Source: Patescibacteria group bacterium (GTDB taxonomy: Bacteria; Patescibacteriota; Microgenomatia; UBA1400; MFAQ01). From it: a stretch of 28,547 nt of DNA. The stretch lies in contig JAHJQJ010000065.1 of assembly GCA_018819325.1 (NCBI GenBank), positions 1-28,547 on the forward strand. Reading direction: 5' to 3'. Below, one piece after another: positions 1-6,974 of the stretch. Each line of letters starts with the position of its first letter. Within the stretch, counting starts at the first letter, position 1. Position numbers and translations under genes: made by a program. The notes under the pieces are model-generated. The model was given only the letters and a program-made list of their open reading frames with translations, made no database searches and was not told where the DNA came from.

Positions 1-205
1 CCACTCTTGTTCCTCTTTCTCCTTACAAACATTCTTAAATTCTACCAACGGGACACCCAGTTTGCGAAAAAGCCTAGTTATTCAGGCACACTTTTAAGGA
101 CAAAGGCTTGTCTTTGAGAAAAGTGCGGAAGACAGGAAACAAACTTGCCTTTTTAACACCATAACTCTTAAATACTGGCACCATTTTACTCACCATATCA
201 TTCAT
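1..205 (-). pseudogene. Broken MNT-type nucleotidyltransferase remnant (left edge)
   Basis: Reading from an ATG at 205 gives a 43-residue peptide that stops at 74. It contains SYGVKKASLF, the usual opening of minimal nucleotidyltransferase domains, where GSFARGE would normally follow. Instead the frame runs into a hairpin-rich stretch (about 75-135) and stops. Further left another frame reads LVEFKNVCKEKEEQE, resembling the DLLVEF part of the same fold. The catalytic GSxxRG-SDxD segment is therefore lost, so I call a pseudogene that runs off the left edge. A TATAAT at 212-217 lies 6 nt before the ATG, so it may still be transcribed. Such genes usually pair with a HEPN partner, which would lie outside the window. 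The family call rests on a short motif and is moderate. Confidence 0.5.
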
Positions 206-211
206 AATTTC

Positions 212-217
212 ATTATA
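212..217 (-). promoter_or_regulatory. -10 box, leaderless start of the nucleotidyltransferase remnant
   Basis: TATAAT on the minus strand ends 6 nt before the ATG at 205. This is the spacing seen before many other genes here. No convincing -35 is visible. Confidence 0.45.
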
Positions 218-257
218 CTACAAACAAAACCACCTCAACCTCTGGTCAAATTAAAAT

Positions 258-590
258 TCATCCCCTCATAATCAGTCTCTGCGCTTCCAAAGAACCAATC
301 CGTTTTTCATGCTCATCCAACCTTTCAGCATAACGATCACCCACCCTAAATACCCGTCTATCCATATTGTCAATCTTTTTAGCATTCCTATCTACTTTTT
401 TCTCCAAACCATCAAACCTTTTCTCCAAACTATCAAACCTAGGAAACACCACGTCTTCCAAAGCATTATTTATCTGCCTTCTAATAATTTTACCCAAAAC
501 TTTATCACTAAACGCTATCGCAAACCGCTTATCCATCCGCTTATCCATCATCTTCCCAATCGCTTGTAAATCACCTTTAGTCAACGCCAT
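258..590 (-). CDS. Small coiled-coil protein of unknown function
   Basis: This 110-residue protein starts MALTKGDLQAIGKMMDKRM and is highly charged. From about residue 45 to 105 it has heptad-like repeats (SLEKRFDGLEKKVDRNAKKI and onward) typical of a short parallel coiled coil. No catalytic motif, signal peptide or membrane segment is visible. A minus-strand TAGTAT box (597-602) ends 6 nt before the ATG, which supports the chosen start and a leaderless mRNA. It is transcribed divergently from the next coiled-coil gene across a 45-bp gap. My impression is that short proteins of this kind, opening with LTKxDLQAI, are common near toxin-antitoxin genes in CPR genomes. Its function is unknown. 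Confidence 0.75.
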   Translation of the reverse strand: MALTKGDLQAIGKMMDKRMDKRFAIAFSDKVLGKIIRRQINNALEDVVFPRFDSLEKRFDGLEKKVDRNAKKIDNMDRRVFRVGDRYAERLDEHEKRIGSLEAQRLIMRG

Positions 591-596
591 AAATTA

Positions 597-602
597 ATAC
601 TA
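597..602 (-). promoter_or_regulatory. -10 box TAGTAT for the small coiled-coil gene
   Basis: TAGTAT is followed by exactly 6 nt and then the ATG at 590. It shares the 45-bp divergent intergenic space with the + strand TACAAT box at 624-629. Confidence 0.45.
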
Positions 603-623
603 GCACAAAAATAAAATCCATGC

Positions 624-629
624 TACAAT
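624..629 (+). promoter_or_regulatory. -10 box TACAAT for the 636-1415 gene
   Basis: TACAAT ends 6 nt before the ATG at 636, so transcription should begin at or next to the start codon. No strong -35 is seen. Confidence 0.45.
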
Positions 630-635
630 CTCCCT

Positions 636-1415
636 ATGCCGAAACAAACACAAACAGACTTAACCTATAAAAGCCCCAAACCAGACATCTGGCACGCCTA
701 CAAACAGCTCCTAAGCGAACTAGCCCAAAAACCAGCCACTCCAGTCCTAGCTGTCCAAGCCCAAAAACTTTCCATCTCCTCCAGTAAAACAATCAAACAA
801 AGCCTCGCCAACCTCCACCAACTTCTAGATAACGAGGTTGAACAAACCATAAGTAATCTCGATCAAATAAACCAAACCCTGGAAACATTTACAAAAATCA
901 AACAAAATCAACAAGACCAAATCGAATCTGATCGACTCCAACAAACCACAAAACTCAAACAAGAAGAAGAGGAATTTCTCTACGAATTCAACAAGCGCAA
1001 AAGAAATCTAAACGACGAACTCCAACAAACCAAACAACAAACAGAGGCAGACATCAATAAACGTCAACAAGAACTCAGTCAGGCCGAAGATGAATTAAAA
1101 CACCTGCGTAAACTAGCCGAAACTATAGACGAAAAAATAATCAAGGCAGTAGACGAAGCCGTCAAGCAAAACACCACCGATCTCGGTCGCAACTTTGAAC
1201 ATCAACAAGCTTTAAAAGAGGCTCAAAGCCAAGCTCAGATCAGTTTATTGGAACAAAAAATAACCTCTCTAGAAAAAGAAAATGCTATCTTAGAAAAAGA
1301 GCTCAAAGCCAGCCAGCAGTTTTTGTCCGCCTCCAATACCAACCTTACCCGCATCGCCCAATCCGCCGTTTCCAGACAAGAAAAACCCCAACCAAATAGT
1401 AAAATCGCCGAATAA
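636..1415 (+). CDS. Long coiled-coil protein of unknown function
   Basis: This is a 259-residue soluble protein. Residues about 1-65 are mixed, with a possible DNA- or protein-binding head (PDIWHAYKQLLSELAQ). Residues about 65-245 form an almost continuous Q/E/K-rich coiled coil, followed by a short disordered tail. It has no membrane segment, signal peptide or known catalytic motif. The start at 636 is supported by the TACAAT box 6 nt upstream. It converges on the VapC gene, with 5 nt between stops. A scaffold or chromosome-associated role is possible, but nothing in the sequence proves one. Confidence 0.75.
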   Translation: MPKQTQTDLTYKSPKPDIWHAYKQLLSELAQKPATPVLAVQAQKLSISSSKTIKQSLANLHQLLDNEVEQTISNLDQINQTLETFTKIKQNQQDQIESDRLQQTTKLKQEEEEFLYEFNKRKRNLNDELQQTKQQTEADINKRQQELSQAEDELKHLRKLAETIDEKIIKAVDEAVKQNTTDLGRNFEHQQALKEAQSQAQISLLEQKITSLEKENAILEKELKASQQFLSASNTNLTRIAQSAVSRQEKPQPNSKIAE

Positions 1416-1420
1416 ATCCA

Positions 1421-1828
1421 TCATTTTACCAGCCCAAATCCAGCCCGTTCAAAGTGTTTATCAAACCCAAACACCCGCTTTATCCCCAACCTTTCCATCA
1501 AAGCAAAACTCACACAGTCAGTAAAGGATAACTTACTCCAATCTTTCTCAAACCACTTCCAGGCACCTCTTTCATCCTCAATGCTTACTCTATATATCTT
1601 AATTACTTGCGAACTCTCCGCTATAAAATCACGTAGTTTCAAGGCCTTATCCAAACCTCTTCTCATCCTTACCAAGGTCAAACTTTCATCCAGAATATAA
1701 TTAGAAACTACAAAACCATCATCTAACCTCAATAACTTTCCCCACAACTTTACTGCTTTACTATGAAACTCATCCTTTTCATCTACCAAGGCTTTAAAAC
1801 CACTAGTATCAATGAAAATCTTACTCAT
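1421..1828 (-). CDS. vapC: VapC-type PIN-domain ribonuclease toxin
   Basis: This 135-residue PIN-domain protein has the acidic active-site set in the expected order: D7 in FIDTSG, E48 in ILDES, D104 in SFTDC and D123 in GFDKHF. VapC enzymes are Mg-dependent endoribonucleases, often cutting tRNA or rRNA, and are held inactive by VapB. I choose the ATG at 1828 because it places FIDTSG at the usual distance from the N-terminus and overlaps the end of the upstream antitoxin gene by 8 nt, as is typical of translationally coupled TA pairs. An in-frame ATG at 1837 would add three residues. All four acidic residues are present, so it looks intact and active. Confidence 0.88.
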   Translation of the reverse strand: MSKIFIDTSGFKALVDEKDEFHSKAVKLWGKLLRLDDGFVVSNYILDESLTLVRMRRGLDKALKLRDFIAESSQVIKIYRVSIEDERGAWKWFEKDWSKLSFTDCVSFALMERLGIKRVFGFDKHFERAGFGLVK

Positions 1829-2099
1829 CCAAACCATAAATTATTTTGTCATCCTCAGACAACTCATACTTACCCTTATCTTTATTACTTCCTTTAGCTA
1901 ACTCAGGCAATTTCCAAATAGGTGCCCTAGCTCTATCCATTCTGCCTTTAACCGCCAACATATCTTTGTTAGAAAAATCATCAATCACCACCCTTACATA
2001 CGCATTCACACTCATACCTCTCTCTGCCGCCATCGACTTCACCTGCAACCAATCCACCTCAGGCATCCTCAAGTTAGTCACCACCATTTTTTGCTTCAT
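1821..2099 (-). CDS. vapB: VapB-type antitoxin
   Basis: This protein of about 92 residues lies directly upstream of, and overlaps, the PIN toxin. The N-terminal half (MVVTNLRMPEVDWLQVKSMA, then AERGMSVNAYVRVVIDDF) looks like a ribbon-helix-helix DNA-binding domain. The C-terminal half (WKLPELAKGSNKDKGKYELSEDDKIIYG) is a flexible toxin-binding tail. I place the start at the ATG at 2099 rather than the longer frame reaching 2144, because a full promoter sits just upstream and its -10 box ends 7 nt before this ATG. It should neutralise VapC and autorepress the operon. Repeated ATACTATG and CATAC motifs overlapping the promoter are candidate operators. Confidence 0.82.
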   Translation of the reverse strand: MKQKMVVTNLRMPEVDWLQVKSMAAERGMSVNAYVRVVIDDFSNKDMLAVKGRMDRARAPIWKLPELAKGSNKDKGKYELSEDDKIIYGLDE

Positions 2100-2106
2100 A
2101 GTATAT

Positions 2107-2135
2107 TTTATACCATAGTATGTTTGGTATGTCAA
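2107..2135 (-). promoter_or_regulatory. vapBC promoter with overlapping operator repeats
   Basis: On the minus strand TTGACA (2130-2135) is followed by a 17-bp spacer and TATAAA (2107-2112), then 7 nt to the vapB ATG. The spacer and start region hold CATAC twice and ATACTATG twice. These are plausible VapB half-sites, and one covers the start codon. Confidence 0.7.
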
Positions 2136-2145
2136 ACCCACCACC

Positions 2146-2164
2146 GTGCACCTCCAAGGTGCAC
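2146..2164. repeat. 19-bp palindrome, GTGCACCT family, intergenic copy
   Basis: GTGCACCTCCAAGGTGCAC has 8-bp arms and a 3-nt loop (CCA). The exact reverse complement occurs at 10284-10302 inside the glyoxalase II-like gene. This copy lies between vapB and the stop of the next minus-strand gene. Confidence 0.75.
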
Positions 2165-2166
2165 TC

Positions 2167-2631
2167 TCAACCCCTATTCAAAAACTCATCCAACGCTTTT
2201 CCCCCATACTGAGCCACAAACAATTCTTGATAAAGCTCCTTCCACCTGTTTCTTGCCACCCTACTTTCCCTTACATACCAAGCCCCATCTCGCACCCCAA
2301 TCTCAGCAATTCCCACTGGCCTGCCCTGCTTAGACCCATCATCCTCAAATAACTTTATTAAATAAAATCCATCTTTCATATATATCACCACGTCATCCCC
2401 ATATCTTTTTCGGGCAAACTTAACCATCTCAGCTGGCACTTTATGTTCCTTTGAAACCGCTAGCTCACCTGGCACCACCCTAGTTTTCCGATCATCATTT
2501 TTACCACCAACCACCCACCTCACCTCCGGCACCGGATTCAACGCCAAAAGCTCCTTAGACATATCCTTCAACCGCCTGCCAATCCATTTTTTATTAGGCT
2601 CTACCTCAACAATCTCTTCATCTTTATCCAT
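2167..2631 (-). CDS. Hypothetical 154-residue protein
   Basis: I do not recognise this protein. It opens acidic (MDKDEEIVEVEPNKKWIGRR). A central segment carries PVPEVRWVVGGKNDDRKTRV, followed by the pattern KRYGDDVVIYMKDGFYLIKLFE and GIAEIGVRDGAWYVRES, which look like beta strands of a small alpha/beta domain. There are no transmembrane helices or signal peptide. A TATAAT at 2641-2646 precedes the ATG at 2631 by 9 nt, so I prefer that start to the ATG at 2640. It lies between two TA modules on the same strand and may be a passenger or a third component. No function is assigned. Confidence 0.65.
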   Translation of the reverse strand: MDKDEEIVEVEPNKKWIGRRLKDMSKELLALNPVPEVRWVVGGKNDDRKTRVVPGELAVSKEHKVPAEMVKFARKRYGDDVVIYMKDGFYLIKLFEDDGSKQGRPVGIAEIGVRDGAWYVRESRVARNRWKELYQELFVAQYGGKALDEFLNRG

Positions 2632-2640
2632 ATTAATCAT

Positions 2641-2646
2641 ATTATA
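2641..2646 (-). promoter_or_regulatory. -10 box TATAAT for the 2167-2631 gene
   Basis: TATAAT lies 9 nt before the preferred ATG at 2631. A weak -35 (TTTATA) sits 17 nt upstream, inside the 3' end of the RelE gene. Confidence 0.4.
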
Positions 2647-2652
2647 CCAACC

Positions 2653-2928
2653 CTACCAGCCCCTATAAACCCGCCCTCTATAATCCACCCCAATTATCCA
2701 AACAATACCAGAGGTGCCATCAACCTCAAATATTGCCCGTATATCTCCAATTCTTAATCTATACAACTTCAATTTGGTTCCCGACATTTTTTTAACGTCT
2801 CCAGAGACACTTGGATATTCTCTCAAAACAGCCACTTTTTTAATTACTCTTTTAACATCAGTTCTTCCCAGTCTTTGCAATTTTTTCCAGCCCTTATCAG
2901 AAAATCGTACCTCAAATTTCGACATCAT
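2653..2928 (-). CDS. RelE/ParE-family toxin
   Basis: At 91 residues it has the usual RelE size. The sequence follows the fold: an N-terminal strand (KFEVRFSDKGWKKLQRL), a helical hairpin (TDVKRVIKKVAVL), a central KKMSGTKLKLYRLRIGDIRAIFEV segment corresponding to the L-x-x-Y-R-x-R-x-G-x-x-R pattern of the superfamily, and a closing Tyr/Arg-rich strand (GVDYRGRVYRGW). RelE proteins cut mRNA in the ribosomal A site, whereas ParE relatives poison gyrase; sequence alone does not decide between them. It overlaps the upstream antitoxin by 17 nt, and a second ATG at 2925 would work equally well. Confidence 0.85.
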   Translation of the reverse strand: MMSKFEVRFSDKGWKKLQRLGRTDVKRVIKKVAVLREYPSVSGDVKKMSGTKLKLYRLRIGDIRAIFEVDGTSGIVWIIGVDYRGRVYRGW

Positions 2929-3187
2929 ATTTTTTTGCAGCCGTCTTCAAACTCACCCCTCTACCCTTACTCTCTTTTACCATAGTTAAGGCTACCAATT
3001 TATCCTCAGCATCCTCCAATCTTTCCAGCATTCTCTCATACTCCATCATACTTAAAAGCACCGCTTCTGGCGTAGATCTATTAAACACATATTTAAAGTT
3101 GTCCCTTTTTACTCTTTTAAGTAAACCTAAGGTATCAACTCTCATATCCGTTACCGTACTAATATTTGCCTTTGTAGGTATTAACAT
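2912..3187 (-). CDS. Phd/YefM-like antitoxin
   Basis: This 91-residue protein is immediately upstream of the RelE-type toxin. The N-terminal part (STVTDMRVDTLGLLKRVKR then YVFNRSTPEAVLLSMMEYERM) follows the Phd/YefM pattern, in which a T-[DE]-x-R-x-x-x-x-x-L helix precedes a V-x-x-x-x-x-P-x-A-V-L strand. The C-terminus (SLKTAAKKYDVEI) is the toxin-binding tail. It should bind the toxin and repress its own promoter. A clear promoter lies directly upstream with only 6 nt between the -10 box and the ATG, which fixes the start at 3187 and implies a leaderless mRNA. Confidence 0.82.
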   Translation of the reverse strand: MLIPTKANISTVTDMRVDTLGLLKRVKRDNFKYVFNRSTPEAVLLSMMEYERMLERLEDAEDKLVALTMVKESKGRGVSLKTAAKKYDVEI

Positions 3188-3193
3188 AATATT

Positions 3194-3223
3194 AATATAA
3201 CATTACTCTATACATCTTGTCAA
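3194..3223 (-). promoter_or_regulatory. Antitoxin-toxin promoter
   Basis: On the minus strand TTGACA (3218-3223), an 18-bp spacer and TATATT (3194-3199) are followed by AATATT and the ATG at 3187. It is divergent to the large membrane protein gene, whose own -10 box lies at 3238-3243. Confidence 0.7.
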
Positions 3224-3237
3224 CTCTACCCATCTGC

Positions 3238-3243
3238 TAAACT
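3238..3243 (+). promoter_or_regulatory. -10 box TAAACT before the large membrane protein gene
   Basis: TAAACT ends 6 nt before the ATG at 3250. The same 11-mer TCTGCTAAACT recurs before radA (7282-7292), also 6 nt before its ATG, which suggests a shared promoter type. Confidence 0.4.
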
Positions 3244-3249
3244 TAAATC

Positions 3250-6200
3250 ATGTCCAGTAAACTTTCATTCAAAATATTCCGTCGTAAAAAACGCCTCCAA
3301 ATCTTGCAGTTCGGAACTGCAAGATTATGGGCACCACTCACCCTCATCACCATCTCTCTAATCATAGCTTTCTTAAACTACCAACCAGGCACCTGGTTAA
3401 CAGGGTGGGACAATCTCCACCCAGAGTTCAATTTCCCAATGAACATCAAGCGCTCTTTTCTTTCAGTCTGGCAAGAATACCAAGGATTAGGACTCCTGGG
3501 TGGCATGGCCCACGCCGCCGACCTACCCCGCCAAATCATTCTTTATACTCTTAATCTTTTGGGTGTCCCCGCCCAAAACCTCCGCTACCTCTGGACCTTT
3601 TCCATGCTCACCATTGGACCACTAGGGGTCTACTTTTTCATCAAAAATCAACTCCTAAAACAAAGGGGTATCAGGCTACCCTTCGACAAAAACACCAAAA
3701 CCTTCGCCGCTCTCCTAGGTGGACTATTCTATCTTCTAAACCTTTCCACCGTCCAAAACTTCTTTGTCCCCTTTGAAACCTTCACCAGCTTTTTCGGATT
3801 CTTCCCCTGGCTTCTTCTAGTTACCCTTAACTACCTCAAACAACCCAACAAACGCCATTATCTCCACCTCATCATCGTCTACCTCCTCGCCGCCCCATCA
3901 TTTTACGTAGAAACCCTTTTCGTCGTCCTCATCCTCTCTCTCCTCCCCGTCATCAAACTGACAAGGACCGTCCTTGTCACCTTCGCTTCCATCCTCATCA
4001 CCCAAGCCTACTGGTTAATTCCAGTTATCTTTTTTGTCTTAACCAACGGTCACGTAGGCGAACAAGCCAAAATAAACTTAATCTCTACTCCAGAAACCTA
4101 CCTTAGAAATCTAGAGTTTGCTAACCTCAAAAGTCTTGCCCTTCTTAAAGGTTATCTCTTTAACTTTCTAGACCTAGGTCTAGACAATAAATTCACCTAC
4201 CTACTTCTCCCCTGGCGCCAGCATCTAGCAAACCCACTCATCAACCTCATCGGCAATCTTAATTTTGTTTTAATTCTAACCGGCATCTACTATGCCTTCA
4301 AAAAAAATCTACGTCTGGCCCCAACCATAATCTCCATCACCATCATCTGCCTCTTCTTTTTACTTGGCGGCGGACTATTAATTAACAGCAAAATTCCACT
4401 ACTGGGCGAACTCTTCCGCTCTCCCTTCACCAAGTTTTCCACTCCTTTAGCTTTCACCTACTCTCTATTTTTCAGCATTGGCTGCATTTTCATCTTGGAC
4501 CTTTTCTCCTTCCTCCACAGCCAACTTACCTATATTTTTACCCTTTTTACCCTGACTCTTTCTCTTTTTATCTTTGCCTCTCCCGCCTTTTCCGGCCAAC
4601 TAATTTCATCAAGCATGAGATTAAAAATCCCACCAGAATACTTTGAAACCTTTGACTTCTTCAAAAACCAAGACCCCGCTACCCGCATCGCCAACTTCCC
4701 CCAATACACTTTCTGGGGATGGCAGTTTTATAACTGGGGATACCGCGGCTCCGGTTTCTTATGGTACGGCATCAAACAACCAATTCTAGACAGAGCCTTC
4801 GACGTCTGGGAAAAACAAAACCAAAACTATTATGAAGAAATCAACGCCGCTCTCTACTCCGAAAATCAAAAAGAATTTGAAAACGTAATAAATAAATACG
4901 CCATCAACTGGATTTTAATCGATAAATTTGTTATCTCCCCAGAAGAAAATCAAGACCTAAAAACAGAAGAATTAATCAACATGCTAAACGCCTCCGGCAA
5001 CTTCAAACTAGAAAAAAACATAAATAATAACATATTGATATATAAATCAAACATAGATAAACGAGTAAACAACTTTCTCGAATTAACTCCTCAATTAAAC
5101 ACCCAAAACAAACCTTTAACAATCCCCTCTTACACCGAAACAGAGAACATCGTGCCAGTAGAAATCTCCTACAAAAAACTCCCCAACCAAATCCTTCTAA
5201 AAATCTCCCCATTACTTCCTTCTACCCCCAACTACGTCTACCTAAACATTCCTTTTTTCCAATCTAGCTTAATATTAGAAATATATAACCAATATTTCGA
5301 ACTAGTTTTACCAGGCGAGTTACTAAGCCAACCAGAATTTTATCCCTTAACCACCGTATATCTTCCCACCAAAGACCAAGTCAACATCAATATCTATACC
5401 AACTCCCCCACCCAATCAGTCAATGTCACCAGCGCCCTAAAAGACGCCGTACCCTACCAATGCTACACCAACAAAAAAGACCGTCATGTCGAAAAAATCA
5501 CCTACGCAAACTCCATCTCTCTTCTGGGAACAGACGTGGTTGGCTGCCTTTCTTTACCACTACCATCATTCACCCCACCAGGGCTCATCTCCACTCAATA
5601 CACCTACTTTTCATCCACCTCTACCCCGGCCAACACCAACATCACCACCAAAAATCTTGGCTTTTCCACCACCCCTCCCCAACCTCTTTCCCCCAAAATA
5701 CTCCCCTTCACTATCCGCCAATTTTCCCCACTTACACAAGAAAAGCAACAGCTTAATCTAATTCTAGAAGCCAATAACAGTAACCTCATTCAAGAAATTA
5801 CCTACCAAAACATCACTACCAACCTCCACCCCCTCCTCGCCTCCACCAGTTTCCAACTAAACCCCATCCCAGCAACAAAGGGGTCCGACCCTGAAAGGAG
5901 CGACTACAGTCGCGGGCTCCTTGATTATCAAATCAAGGAAGGGTCGTACCCCGATTCTTCCCTCAACATCACTCAAACCCCAGAACAAAACCAATTACTT
6001 CCAGAAGCAAGAAACTGCAACCAGTTCCGCCAAGGCACAGTCAACAAAACTATCACCCCAGACTCTATTACCTATTTTGCCCAAAACGCCACCACCTGCG
6101 ACTCTCTAGACCTTCGTCACCTGCCTCACACCACCAACTACCTCATTCAAATAGACTATCAACACGTAAAAGGGCTACCCATGACCATCTGTCTAGAAAA

Positions 6201-6774
6201 TCATTCCACTCACCGTTGCGACGTATATGAACGTCTCTTCGAAAATAGATCCTTCATCCAGACCATCTCTAATCCAAACGAGCCGCCCGGATACACCCTT
6301 CACCTATTCAATCAATCAATTGGCAACCAACCCACCATCAACCAAATAAAATCCATCACCATCTCCCCCTATCCCCTCAACTTCCTCCGTAACATCCAGA
6401 TTCAGGGGCCCGAAGGTCTCTCATCGGACGGTTCTGACCGCTTGAGTGGGATCGCTTCTGGCGATCACTCTTCCGATGTGGGACCTGTCATTGAAACCTC
6501 CACCCACCCCGCAGAATTCCTCTACACCGTCTCAACCTCACCGTCAGAATCCACCACTCTCAACCTCTCTCAAACCTACTCCCCCTACTGGGTTCTTCTA
6601 AATAATAATCTCAAACAAAAATCCACACAATCATCTTGGAGTAACTCCTGGACTATCCCCCCAGGCAACCACAACCTCACCATCATCTACCTCCCTCAAC
6701 TCCTAGAATTCCTTGGTTTCGCACTTCTACCCATTCTCCCCATCATCCTCTATCTCCATCACCGCAAGAAATAA
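3250..6774 (+). CDS. Giant membrane protein, GT-C/arabinofuranosyltransferase-like
   Basis: This 1174-residue protein has a basic N-terminus, a first membrane helix at about 27-45, then a conserved-looking outer loop with GWDNLHPEFN. About ten further hydrophobic helices extend to about residue 445. A large outward-facing N/T/S/P-rich region follows to about 1145, then a final helix (about 1148-1168) and an HHRKK tail. Multi-helix N-terminus, acidic first loop and large exported C-terminal region match GT-C-type lipid-linked sugar transferases such as the AftD/DUF3367 group. The acceptor is unknown and the assignment is by architecture. The protein is odd in carrying several palindromic DNA elements in frame: residues about 18-26, 237-244, 877-901 and 1055-1079. 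A leaderless-type promoter precedes it. Confidence 0.7.
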   Translation: MSSKLSFKIFRRKKRLQILQFGTARLWAPLTLITISLIIAFLNYQPGTWLTGWDNLHPEFNFPMNIKRSFLSVWQEYQGLGLLGGMAHAADLPRQIILYTLNLLGVPAQNLRYLWTFSMLTIGPLGVYFFIKNQLLKQRGIRLPFDKNTKTFAALLGGLFYLLNLSTVQNFFVPFETFTSFFGFFPWLLLVTLNYLKQPNKRHYLHLIIVYLLAAPSFYVETLFVVLILSLLPVIKLTRTVLVTFASILITQAYWLIPVIFFVLTNGHVGEQAKINLISTPETYLRNLEFANLKSLALLKGYLFNFLDLGLDNKFTYLLLPWRQHLANPLINLIGNLNFVLILTGIYYAFKKNLRLAPTIISITIICLFFLLGGGLLINSKIPLLGELFRSPFTKFSTPLAFTYSLFFSIGCIFILDLFSFLHSQLTYIFTLFTLTLSLFIFASPAFSGQLISSSMRLKIPPEYFETFDFFKNQDPATRIANFPQYTFWGWQFYNWGYRGSGFLWYGIKQPILDRAFDVWEKQNQNYYEEINAALYSENQKEFENVINKYAINWILIDKFVISPEENQDLKTEELINMLNASGNFKLEKNINNNILIYKSNIDKRVNNFLELTPQLNTQNKPLTIPSYTETENIVPVEISYKKLPNQILLKISPLLPSTPNYVYLNIPFFQSSLILEIYNQYFELVLPGELLSQPEFYPLTTVYLPTKDQVNINIYTNSPTQSVNVTSALKDAVPYQCYTNKKDRHVEKITYANSISLLGTDVVGCLSLPLPSFTPPGLISTQYTYFSSTSTPANTNITTKNLGFSTTPPQPLSPKILPFTIRQFSPLTQEKQQLNLILEANNSNLIQEITYQNITTNLHPLLASTSFQLNPIPATKGSDPERSDYSRGLLDYQIKEGSYPDSSLNITQTPEQNQLLPEARNCNQFRQGTVNKTITPDSITYFAQNATTCDSLDLRHLPHTTNYLIQIDYQHVKGLPMTICLENHSTHRCDVYERLFENRSFIQTISNPNEPPGYTLHLFNQSIGNQPTINQIKSITISPYPLNFLRNIQIQGPEGLSSDGSDRLSGIASGDHSSDVGPVIETSTHPAEFLYTVSTSPSESTTLNLSQTYSPYWVLLNNNLKQKSTQSSWSNSWTIPPGNHNLTIIYLPQLLEFLGFALLPILPIILYLHHRKK
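3301..3325. repeat. 25-bp perfect palindrome in coding sequence
   Basis: Two 12-bp arms (ATCTTGCAGTTC and its complement) flank a single central base. It is read in frame as ILQFGTAR just before the first membrane helix of the GT-C-like protein. On the minus strand the core reads AGTTCCGAACT, matching the TTCCGAA core of other palindromes here. Confidence 0.8.
3959..3979. repeat. 21-bp perfect palindrome in coding sequence
   Basis: Arms TGACAAGGAC and GTCCTTGTCA (10 bp) flank one central C. It is read in frame as LTRTVLV inside a membrane-helix region of the GT-C-like protein, at a position where a natural perfect 10-bp hairpin is unlikely. Confidence 0.7.
5880..5952. repeat. 73-bp nested (cloverleaf-like) palindromic element in coding sequence
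   Basis: Outer arms GGGGTCCGACCCT (5880-5892) and AGGGTCGTACCCC (5940-5952) are inverted repeats with one mismatch, and each arm is itself nearly palindromic. Between them are two perfect hairpins: GCGACT-AC-AGTCGC (5900-5913) and CCTTGATT-ATCA-AATCAAGG (5919-5938). The element is read through in frame (about residues 877-901) in the exported part of the GT-C-like protein. It is the same length and plan as the element at 6414-6486, with different sequence. Confidence 0.85.
6414..6486. repeat. Second 73-bp nested palindromic element in coding sequence
   Basis: Outer arms AGGTCTCTCATCGGA (6414-6428) and TCCGATGTGGGACCT (6472-6486) pair with two mismatches. Inside are CGGT-TCTG-ACCG (6429-6440) and GATCGC-TTCTG-GCGATC (6450-6466), the latter extended by GAGT/ACTC. 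It is read in frame as PEGLSSDGSDRLSGIASGDH and onward, a low-complexity Ser/Gly/Asp peptide. Its length equals that of the element 460 bp upstream. Confidence 0.85.
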
Positions 6775-6883
6775 TTACTTAATAACTCCTAAACTGTGAG
6801 CAGCGGCCTGCCCAACACACTGCCCACAGTCCAGAGGTCAAAAAGCCTATTGACATCATTATCCCAAAAATGTTAACCTGCTA

Positions 6884-6970
6884 TTTAGATTATTATCACC
6901 TGTCCTGATAATAATCTAAAACTGAAGAGCTTTGTCGTTCGAGTTCGGCTACGGCGATAAAGCTCTTTTT
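6884..6970 (+). ncRNA. Candidate small RNA: 5' hairpin plus terminator hairpin
   Basis: TTTAGATTATTATCA and its complement (6884-6898, 6906-6920) form a perfect 15-bp stem with a 7-nt loop. Four nucleotides later comes the terminator hairpin. A TTGACA at 6850-6855 lies at the right distance for transcription starting near 6885, but the matching -10 (TTAACC/TAACCT) is weak. The transcript would be about 85 nt. Alternatively, the first hairpin is another palindromic repeat and only the second is functional, as the terminator of the upstream gene. Confidence 0.35.
6925..6970 (+). terminator. Intrinsic terminator after the large membrane protein gene
   Basis: AAGAGCTTT at 6925-6933 pairs with AAAGCTCTT at 6959-6967, extended inward by four more pairs. 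A run of five T follows the stem. It lies 150 nt after the stop at 6774. Confidence 0.7.
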
Positions 6971-6974
6971 GTGT

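Noticed and set aside
4167..4184. 18-bp perfect palindrome TCTAGACCTAGGTCTAGA in the GT-C-like gene
   Set aside because: It has no loop and no shared core with the other families, and can arise from the repeated LDLGLD codons; kept only as a curiosity.
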